64,000 nucleotides of DNA from CAVXFL01 sp963761015 (lineage in GTDB: Bacteria > Pseudomonadota > Alphaproteobacteria > Acetobacterales > Acetobacteraceae), in contig CAVXFL010000022.1 of assembly GCA_963761015.1 (NCBI GenBank), positions 138,785-202,784 on the forward strand, given 5' to 3'. The notes under the pieces were generated by a model. The model was not told the origin of the DNA. It saw only the letters and a list, made by a program, of their open reading frames with translations, and searched no databases. The position numbers were made by a program, and so were the translations under genes. Below are positions 53,746 to 61,636 of this stretch, in pieces (positions within the stretch are counted from its first letter, which is position 1; each line of letters starts with the position of its first letter).

Positions 53746-56224
53746 AGCGCGCGCAGATACTCGTCCGTTTGTTCGAGATCCTTCCGCTTCCGCGTGAATA
53801 GCGGGGCCGACGAGGCGAGCGCGACGACCATGTCGGTGCCGTATGGCGCGCCGACTTCCCAGCGCTCGCCGCCTGCTGTCGGATCGCCGAAGCTTTCACG
53901 CGTATCGGGCGCATAGCTGCGCGCCGGGTCCTTCGGGGTCGGGTGCAAATGCACGACCGTTCCGTCGTGCTCGAAGTAGTCGACCAGCAGCCAAGCCGGA
54001 AAATCCGGGGTCTTCACGTCGACGGTGATCAGCTCGCCGTCCTTGAGCGGCCGGTTGCCGTTGCGGAGCGCCATCGAAAAACCGCCGCTGCGCGCGGCCG
54101 CGGAGTAGGCGATCGGGCGGAGCGCGTCGAGGGTGGGACAATACGGCCCCTCGAAGTCTTGCACGCGCCAATCGACGGTCGCGGTCGGTGCCGCGTCGGT
54201 TATCGCGCGGTGCAGGGCCGCCTCGGGCGCGCCCTGACCGGCGACGCCGGTCAAGGTCACGGTTCCGCCCGGCTCACCGGCCTCGCCGTGGACGAGACTG
54301 CAGCCGATCGGCGCGAGGGCGCTGGCGACGGCGCTGCGCAGCGCCGTCGCCAGCGCGAGCTTTGTGGGCGCCGGCGTCGGCGGGTTCTCGGCAGACGGTG
54401 TCGCGGCGGGCGTGGCCGGGGCGGAAGGCTCCGCCGGATTCTCGGCGGTCTGCGTTCCGCTTTCGCTCGGCGGTTTCGACTGGGATTCCGCCACGGGCGG
54501 TGGCGCGGCGCCTGCCTGCTCGGCCGGCGCGGGGACCGCTGGCGGGTTGGCGGGCAGCGCCGGGGCGGTCGGGGCTGGCGTGGCCTCCGAGATCTTCGGC
54601 TCCGGCGCCGTCTTGGTTTCGGCCGATTGCGGCTGAGGCGTCGCCGGCGAGGGTGGTGCCGAGGATTCATTTGGCGTTGCTGCCGGCGCTTGCTGTTCGG
54701 CCTGCTTCGCCGGTTCCGAAGTTGCCGACGACGGAGCCGGTGCCGTCGGCTGGGCCGGCTGCTCGGCCGCTTTCGCCGGCTCTGGTGCGGCAGACGGCGG
54801 CGCGGCTGCTGGCGCTTGCTGCTCGGCCTGTTTCGCCGGTTCGGAAGCCGACGACGGAGCCGGAACGGTGGGCTCAACAGGCTGCTCGGCGGTTTTCGTG
54901 GGTTCGGGTGCGGTAGATGACGGTGGAGTGGGGACGGCTGCCGGCGCTTGCTGCTCGGCCTGTTTCGCCGGTTCGGAAGCCGACGACGGAGCCGGAACGG
55001 TGGGCTCAACAGGCTGCTCGGCGGTTTTCGTGGGTTCGCGTGCGGTAGATGACGGTGGAGTGGGGACGGCTGCCGGCGCTTGCTGCTCGGCCTGTTTCGC
55101 CGGTTCCGAAGTCGACGACGGAGCCGGAACGGCGGGCTCAACAGGCTGCTCGGCCGTCTTCGCCGGCTCCGGCGCGGCAGATGGCGGCACAGTGGGGGCG
55201 GTAGTTGCCGGCGCTTGCTGCTCCGCCTGCTTCGCTGGTTCCGAGGTCGACGACGGAGCCGGTGCCGTCGGCTCAACCGGCTGCTCGGCCGTTTTTGCCG
55301 GCTCCGGTGCGGCAGATGGCGGCGCGGTGGGGACGGCCGCCGGCGCTTGCTGCTCGGCCTGTTTCGCCGGTTCGGAAGTCGAGGAGGGAGCCGGAACCGT
55401 AGGCTCGACAGGCTGCTCGGCCGTCTTCGCAGGCTCCGGTGCGGCAGATGGCGGCGCGGTGGGGACGGCTGCCGGCGCTTGCTGCTCGGCCTGTTTCGCC
55501 GGTTCGGACGACGACGACGGAGCCGGAACGGCCGGCGCGACAGGCTGCTCGGCCGTCTTCGCCGGCTCTGGCGCGGCAGATGGCGGCACAGTGGGGGCGG
55601 TTGTTGCTGGCGCTTGCTGCTCGGCCTGTTTCGCCGGTTCGGACGACGACGACGGAGCCGGAACGGCCGGCTCGACAGGCTGCTCGGCCGTCTTCGCCGG
55701 CTCCGGCGCGGCAGATGGCGGCACAGTGGGGGCGGTTGTTGCTGGCGCTTGCTGCTCCGCCTGCTTCGCTGGTTCCGAAGTCGGAGACGGTGCCGGTGCC
55801 GTCGGCTCAACCGGCTGCTCGGCCGTTTTCTCGGGTTCGGGCGCGGCAGATGACGGCGGGTTCGGGGCGGCTGCTGGCGACTGCTGCTCGGCCGTTGCCG
55901 GTTCGGAGGCGGGCAGCGATGGGGCCGGCGTTTGCTCGGCCGTTTTGCCGGTTCCGCACCGGCGGGCGATGGCGGTTGGGGCGCCGGCTGCAATGCGTTC
56001 TCCGCTGGCCCGGAACTCGGGGCGGCGGCGGGCGGAGAGGCTCGCGGCACGGTCGTCTGCACCGCCACGGTAGCAGGGTTTTCCGACGAGGGCGGGACCA
56101 CTGCCTGTCGCGATTCCGGCGGCCGCTCCAGATACCAGATGCCGGCGCCGACCAAGGCGATGACGATCAGGATGCCGATCGCCATTCCGATGCGGCGGTT
56201 ACGCTTGCTGCTTTCCGTATTCAT
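53661..56224 (-). CDS. Membrane-anchored repeat-stalk protein with C-terminal DUF4384-like module (one frameshift)
   Basis: About 854 residues. N-terminus: RNRRIGMAIGILIVIALVGAGIWYL, a single membrane anchor. One base is missing in an A run near 55944. Then come about nine tandem copies of a 43-45 residue unit of the type PPSAAPEPAKTAEQPVEPTV / PAPSSTSEPAKQAEQQAPA, a further Pro/Ala/Glu linker, and a C-terminal 230-residue module starting TKLALATALRSAVASALAP and containing LITVDVKTPDFPAWLLVDYF, GTVVHLHPTP and GAPYGTDMVVALASSAPLF. That module is shared with the adjacent kinase. It is the last gene of the surface-protein / CHAT / kinase operon. The role is inferred: an envelope-spanning stalk presenting a ligand- or protein-binding head. 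Confidence 0.78.
54690..55900 (-). repeat. In-frame tandem repeat array (about nine units of 129-135 bp)
   Basis: Units alternate EPAKTAEQPVEP and SSTSEPAKQAEQQAP segments. Copies differ by small substitutions (TAREPTKT, PVAPAV, SSSSEP) and by an alternating PAAVPT or PATTAPTV ending. This is the pattern of ongoing unequal exchange. Near-identical DNA between copies makes it a candidate for length variation between strains and for assembly collapse. Confidence 0.85.
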
Positions 56225-56340
56225 GGACGTTCCCCCGCGCGTCCTCGTTTGAACGAGAATCGTGCCCCCGGATCATATCACGTGTCGGGCGCATGTCGCA
56301 GGGCCGAAATCGCGTTCCGTCGCCCGGATCGCGAACGTCC

Positions 56341-58554
56341 TTAGAGCCGCGGTTTCGTCGTCAGAACCACCGCGCTCGCGCTCAGGCGCACGTTGCGTGC
56401 CCGCGCCGCCTCGATCGCGGCCTGCAACGACCGCAGATAGGGGCCGGTCTGTTCAAGGTCCTGGCGCTTCTGCTTGAACAACGGAGCGGACGAGGTCACG
56501 GCGATGATCATGTCGCTGCCGTACGGCGCGCCGACTTCCCAACGTTCGCCGCCGGCGGCCGGGTCGCCCACGCTCTGATGGGAATTGGCCGCGAAGCGGC
56601 GGGCCGGCTCCTTGGCCGTCGGAAAAAGATGCACGACCGTACCGTCGTGCTGCAAGTAGTCGACCAGCAGCCAAGCGGGATAATCCGGCATCCGGAGGTC
56701 GATCGTGATCAGTTGCCCGTCAGTGAGCGCCCGCTCGCCGTTTCGGAGCGCCATCTTGAAGCCGGCGCCCGAGACCGCGAAGCCCGCCGCGACCGGCCGC
56801 AACACGTCGAGCGCCGGGCAGTACGGGCCGTCGAAGCTCGCGACCCGCCAGTCGACCGCGGCCGTCGGCGCCGCCTCGGTGACGGCGCGGTGCAGGCTGG
56901 CGCTCGGACCGCCGCGCCCGGCCACCCCGGTGAGCAAGACGTCACCGCCACGGCTGGCGACGTCGCCGCCGACCAACGTGCAACCCACCGGCGCGACGGC
57001 GGCGGCGATGGCGCTGCGGAGCGCCACCGGCGCAAGCGCCAGCTTCGTCGGAGCGGACTCCGCAATGGTTGTTGGCGGGGCAGGCACGCTCGTAGTCGTT
57101 GGCCGGGCCGCGACGGGAGCGCGCGGTGGGGGCGTTGGCGGAACCGAAACCGGGTGCGGTTGCCCGTTTCCTTCCTGCCTGGGGATCGCCGGCGGCGCGC
57201 TCTCGGCGTACTTGGCCGGAGCGCGCACGGGCGGCGTCTCGATCCGCGGCGCTGGCCGCGGCGGCACGGGAGCCTCGGTCACGCGCGTCGGGATCGGCGC
57301 CGGCGACCGCGGACGGGGAGCGACGGGCTGCGTTTCCGGCGCTGCGATCGGGGTGACCGCGGACGTCATCGGCGAAGCGGTATTGGCCGGCTCGCGCGGC
57401 ACCGGGGCCGGTGCTTCACGCGTGCTGCCGCCGGCGGTCGCGGCGGGATGAGCGGCGGCGGGCGTCCGCATCGCGGTCGGCTCCACCTTCGCCAGTTTCG
57501 TGTCGCCCAGAGGCGCCGGACGCGTCAGATACCAGGCTCCGCCGCCGGCCAGCAGCAGCGCCATGCCCGCGCTGGCCGCGAGCGCCACCGTGCGGTTGCC
57601 GCCGCCCCGGGAGGGCAGCGATCCGGCGGGCGGCACGGCAACCGCGTTCGGCCGCGGCGCGGGAGCGGGAGCCGATGCCGGCGCGCTCGAGACGATGGTC
57701 GCGTCCGGTTCCGCGGCCATCAACGGGGCCTGTTCCTCCCCCGCGGCGCGGATGGCGGCGGCGAATTCGTCCGAACTCGCGAACCGCTCCTGCGGCCGCT
57801 TTGCCATCGCGCGCGCCACCACCGGGTCGAAGGCAGGCGGCACGGTCACCGCGAGTTTCGACGGCGGGATCGGTTCCGAATTGAGCGCCTGATGGTAGAT
57901 CGAGGTAAGATTGCTGCCGTGATAGGGACGATCGCCGGTCAGCAGCTGATACAGCACGACGCCGGCGGAATAGATGTCGCTGCGGAGATCGACCGTCTGG
58001 CCGGCGAGCTGTTCGGGCGACATATAGGCCGGGGTGCCGAGCACCGTTCCGACCTGCGTCATGCTGCTGCTCTCGATGCGCGCGACGCCGAAATCCGCGA
58101 CCTTCACCTGGCCGGCGCGCGTCAGCATGATGTTCGCCGGCTTGATGTCCCGATGCACGACGCCGTGGTCGTGGCTGTATTGCAGCGCCTGGAGCAGCTG
58201 CTGCATGACCCGGACCAGTTCGGCGACCGGAAAGCGTTCGTCCGCGTCGAGCGCCGATTTCAACGACCGCCCGTCGACAAATTCCATCACCAGGTAAGCG
58301 ATGTCGCCGGTTTCGCCGTAGTCGTACACCGCAACGATGTTGGGATGCTGCAGCCGCCCGGCCGCCTGCGCCTCCCGCCGGAAGCGGGCGAGCCCCTGTC
58401 CGGCCTCGGTATCCTCCTCGTTCGGCAGGCGCACGGTCTTGATCGCGACCCGGCGCTCGATCAGCGGGTCCCAGCCGTCGTAGACGACGCCCATGGCGCC
58501 GCGCCCGAGCGTGCCGCGGATTTCGTATTTGCCGAGCTTCTCGCCGACGTCCAT
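56341..58554 (-). CDS. Membrane Ser/Thr protein kinase with C-terminal DUF4384-like module
   Basis: A 737-residue Hanks-type kinase. Glycine loop GTLGRGAMGVVYDG (residues 15-28), Lys39 in VAIKTVRL, catalytic HRDIKPANIMLT (134 on), DFGVAR (154 on), activation loop VGTVLGTPAYMSPEQL. A membrane helix (VALAASAGMALLLAGGGAWYL) near 340 and a Pro-rich periplasmic linker lead to a 230-residue C-terminal module nearly parallel to that of the neighbouring repeat protein (WLLVDYLQHDGTVVHLFPT, ERWEVGAPYGSDM). Kinase inside, module outside: a receptor-kinase layout. It starts 7 bp after the CHAT gene stop, so co-transcription is near certain. Confidence 0.93.
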   Translation of the reverse strand: MDVGEKLGKYEIRGTLGRGAMGVVYDGWDPLIERRVAIKTVRLPNEEDTEAGQGLARFRREAQAAGRLQHPNIVAVYDYGETGDIAYLVMEFVDGRSLKSALDADERFPVAELVRVMQQLLQALQYSHDHGVVHRDIKPANIMLTRAGQVKVADFGVARIESSSMTQVGTVLGTPAYMSPEQLAGQTVDLRSDIYSAGVVLYQLLTGDRPYHGSNLTSIYHQALNSEPIPPSKLAVTVPPAFDPVVARAMAKRPQERFASSDEFAAAIRAAGEEQAPLMAAEPDATIVSSAPASAPAPAPRPNAVAVPPAGSLPSRGGGNRTVALAASAGMALLLAGGGAWYLTRPAPLGDTKLAKVEPTAMRTPAAAHPAATAGGSTREAPAPVPREPANTASPMTSAVTPIAAPETQPVAPRPRSPAPIPTRVTEAPVPPRPAPRIETPPVRAPAKYAESAPPAIPRQEGNGQPHPVSVPPTPPPRAPVAARPTTTSVPAPPTTIAESAPTKLALAPVALRSAIAAAVAPVGCTLVGGDVASRGGDVLLTGVAGRGGPSASLHRAVTEAAPTAAVDWRVASFDGPYCPALDVLRPVAAGFAVSGAGFKMALRNGERALTDGQLITIDLRMPDYPAWLLVDYLQHDGTVVHLFPTAKEPARRFAANSHQSVGDPAAGGERWEVGAPYGSDMIIAVTSSAPLFKQKRQDLEQTGPYLRSLQAAIEAARARNVRLSASAVVLTTKPRL

Positions 58555-58561
58555 GCGCTCT

Positions 58562-61500
58562 TTATAAACCGGCGAAGGCCGGATGCGATACTGTCCGTTC
58601 GGCGCTCGCGTTCCGCGCGGTGCCGTCGCCGATCAGCGCGAACGGCCCCCAGAAGAACGGATGCGCCATCTGCGCCGGCAGGCCCTTCCCCGCCTCGTTC
58701 AGCATGCCGAGCTGCGCGTTTCGCAATGCCCCGGCCAGCCCGCCGCCTTTCCCGGCGCGCAGCCGGCGGAGCGTGTCGGCGATCAGATACGCGGCCGCCT
58801 GGTCGTTCACCGACCAGTGCGTCACCAGCATCGAGCGGGCGCCGGCGTAGAAGAAGGAGCGCGCCAAGCCGGACAGGCTCTCGCCACCCGTTCCGGTGCC
58901 GCCCGGCCCTCCGGAATTGCACGCGGAGAGAATGACGGCATCGGCGTCAAGCTTCAGCCCGGTGATCTTGGACGCGGTCAGCAAGGCGCCGTCGGCGTTG
59001 GGAGCGCTGGGCGGGTCGGAGGTGACGATGGCCGGCTCGCTTTCGCAACGCAACTCCGCGGGCAGCAAGGCATGCGCGGCAAAATGCAGGATGCGGAAAT
59101 TCGCGAGATGCCGGTCGCGCACCGCCGGCGCGGTGAACGCCGCGCCGAGCAATTCATCGCCCGGGGGCGCCCCCAGCAACTGCCGCGCGGCCTGCAACTC
59201 CTTCACCGAATAGGGCAACGGCGGCAGGCCGGCGAACAGCCTGGCGCTCTTGGCGCATTCGGCGCCAGGGAAGGTCCGTTTCGCCTTCGCCAGGTTCACC
59301 GGACGGAAGTCGCCGAAACCGAACCAGGGCTCGGTGGCGCGCGATCCGCCGGCGATCTTGCGCAAGGCCACGAAATTGGCCGCCGCCGGAACGTGCGCGA
59401 TGGTGAAGCGCCGCACCAGCCAGGGCGCGTCGCGCAGGTCGTCGGGATTGGCCGGTCCGGTCAGCAGCACCTCGAACGGAATCGCCAACAGTGGCCCGGA
59501 AGGCGCCACCACCAGCGACTTCACCCCCGCCAGTTGTGGTCGCAATCGGCCGAGCGTGTCGTCGTAGATCGCCCGCGCGGCGTCAACGTCGTATCGTGGC
59601 AGCGCGGCGGTGGTCGGCTCGGCACCGGCGCGCACCCGCGCCACCAGCGCCGCGATGTGTTTCAAGCCGCCCGCGGTCTTCGCCGCCGCGATGGCGTTCT
59701 TGCGGACCACAAAGGTCCAGCCGCCACCATCGGTGAGCATGATGGCCGCGAACGCCTCACCGGGGGTGAGCGATTTCTGCACGTCGGCGGCGGAGGCGAC
59801 CTCCTGAACCAATTGGCCGTAATTGGGCGCCGCCTGCTGTAGCGCCTGATCGGCGTCGAGCACCGCGGATTGCGTCTCGCGGATGCGCTTGTCCAATTCG
59901 GCAAGTTGCTCGGCCGTCGCGCCCCCGCCACCCGAGGTCGCGGCGTCGCGCACGCGATAGAGATCGGCCAGCGCGCGGGCGGCGTCCTGATGGTGGCGAA
60001 TGGCCTCGCCGACGCGCGGATCGCGGCTGTTCGCCCCGAGCCGGGCGGCGGCGAGCGCGATCTCGCGGGTGGTCACGGTGCCCTGCGCAAGCTGCGCGGC
60101 CTCGAACATTTCGGCCAGCAGCTTCTGCTGCTCGGAGCCGTGGCCGCGCGCCTCGGCGGCGTAAACGTCCAGGCAAGGCGCGAGCAAGTCGGGCCGAATG
60201 CCGTCGCGCAGCCGGCGCAAGATGGCCACCGCGTCGCGGCAGGCGGCGAGCGCCGGCTGCCGGCGGCCCTCTTTCGCCAGTTCGGCGGCGCGCAGCATCT
60301 CGGTCTCGGCGATCGGGCGCGCGCCGGGCAGCGCCAGTCGGAAATCCATCGCCGAGCGGCCCAGCCCGGCCAACGCCCGACCCGTGGCGCCGAACGCACC
60401 GGCCGTGGTGCCGGCGGTGCGGTAGAGCCGGGCGGTCAGGAAGCGGTCCCGTAACCCATTCGCGCTGGCGAGCCCGATCGCCGAGCGCAGCGCCGCCTCG
60501 CTCTCGGCCGGGCGATGCATGTCCCGGAGCACGATCGCCCGGTAACGGCGCGTCTCCACCACGCCCATCAGCGCGGCGCGCTGGTCGGGGTCGATCAGCA
60601 ATTGCCCGGCGGCGGTCGGCTCGGGTGTGATGCTGAGCGGCGACAGCGTTGCCCGCGGCTTGGCGGCGGCGGCCGATCCGTTCAGGAGATCCGGAGGTAA
60701 CCGGGACGCGTACGCGGCCTCGGCTCGCCCGAGCAGCGCCAGCGCCTGCTCGTCGTGCCCCTGGTTGAGTTCGTGCAGCGCCTGGTAATGCAGGAGGCGG
60801 GCTTCGGCGATGCGATCAGCCGCGCGTGGCGCCAGTTGCGCCGCCCGGGCGAACAAGGCGTTGGCTTCGGAATAGCGCCCCTGATCCGAAACCTGCAGCG
60901 CGAGATGCAGCAGCGCGTCGGCGGTGTTCGGGTTGTCCTGGCCGAGCACCTTGCGCTGCAACGCGAGCGCCGCGCGGAACGCCTGCTCGGCCGCCGCATA
61001 GCTTTCGGCCAGATTCGCGATCGTGCCGGCGTGCATCAACTCGTCGGTACTGACCGATGTCGCCGGAGCGGAACGCCTGCGCGGCCAGGCGCCGGGCGAA
61101 CAGCGTATCCATTTCGGAGTGCGAGACCGGTGCGCCGGGCGCGATCCGGCCCGAGAGCACACCGATGCCGCGCTCCATCACCGACAGCGCCGGCAGGATG
61201 CCGTCGCCGTAATAGATACGACCGCCGACATCGGCGGCGAGCGCGACCTGCGGCCATCCGCCGGCGCGCCGCGTGCATTGCAGCACGACCGCAGGCGATC
61301 CGCCCAAAATGCTGGCGTTCGTGGGCGGACCGCACACGAAGCGCCGGTCGAGGCCAGCGCGCCAGGGGCTCGCGGTGGCGAACCGCGCGAGATCGCTGGA
61401 CGACGCGGCGGCGCGCCGGATATCCGCGCTCGGCTGCGTCCAGGTGCCGCAGAAAATGGCGAGTTCGTCGGTCGCCGGCTGACCCGTGCAGGTTTCGCCC

Positions 61501-61634
61501 GCGGCGCTGCGCCCGATATCGACGCCTCGGCTGGCGTGCTGCGCGCCACGAACATAGGCGTTGGGCGGGGGCGTGGCGCAGGCCGCAAGCGAAGCGGAGA
61601 GGGCGGCCAGTATCGTTACGCTTCGGGCAGTCAT
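58562..61634 (-). CDS. CHAT-domain / TPR lipoprotein (one frameshift)
   Basis: About 1024 residues. Signal and lipobox RSVTILAALSASLAAC place it in the envelope. An N-terminal beta-rich domain is followed by TPR-like helices (AEQAFRAALALQRKVLGQDNP, ALHELNQGHDEQALALLGRA), a coiled helix region (AELDKRIRETQSAVLDADQA) and a C-terminal CHAT caspase-like protease. The catalytic His is in ILHFAAHALLPAELRC and the catalytic Cys in DAVILSACNSGGPGG, with AYAGARS-type and HPFFWGPFALIG end motifs. An extra base near 61046 breaks the frame between FRSGDIGQY and DELMHAGTI. ATG 61634 lies just after the stop of the surface-protein gene. Confidence 0.9.
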
Positions 61635-61636
61635 GC

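Noticed and set aside
54690..55900. Possible CRISPR array
   Set aside because: Units are 129-135 bp, contiguous without spacers, in frame and translated as Pro/Ala/Glu repeats.
54868..56073. Cys/Gly/Ala-rich repeat open frame (CCSACFAGS repeats) opposite the stalk protein
   Set aside because: The periodicity is inherited from the real repeat array. The minus frame connects a membrane anchor to a conserved C-terminal module, whereas the plus frame has no start signal or domain.
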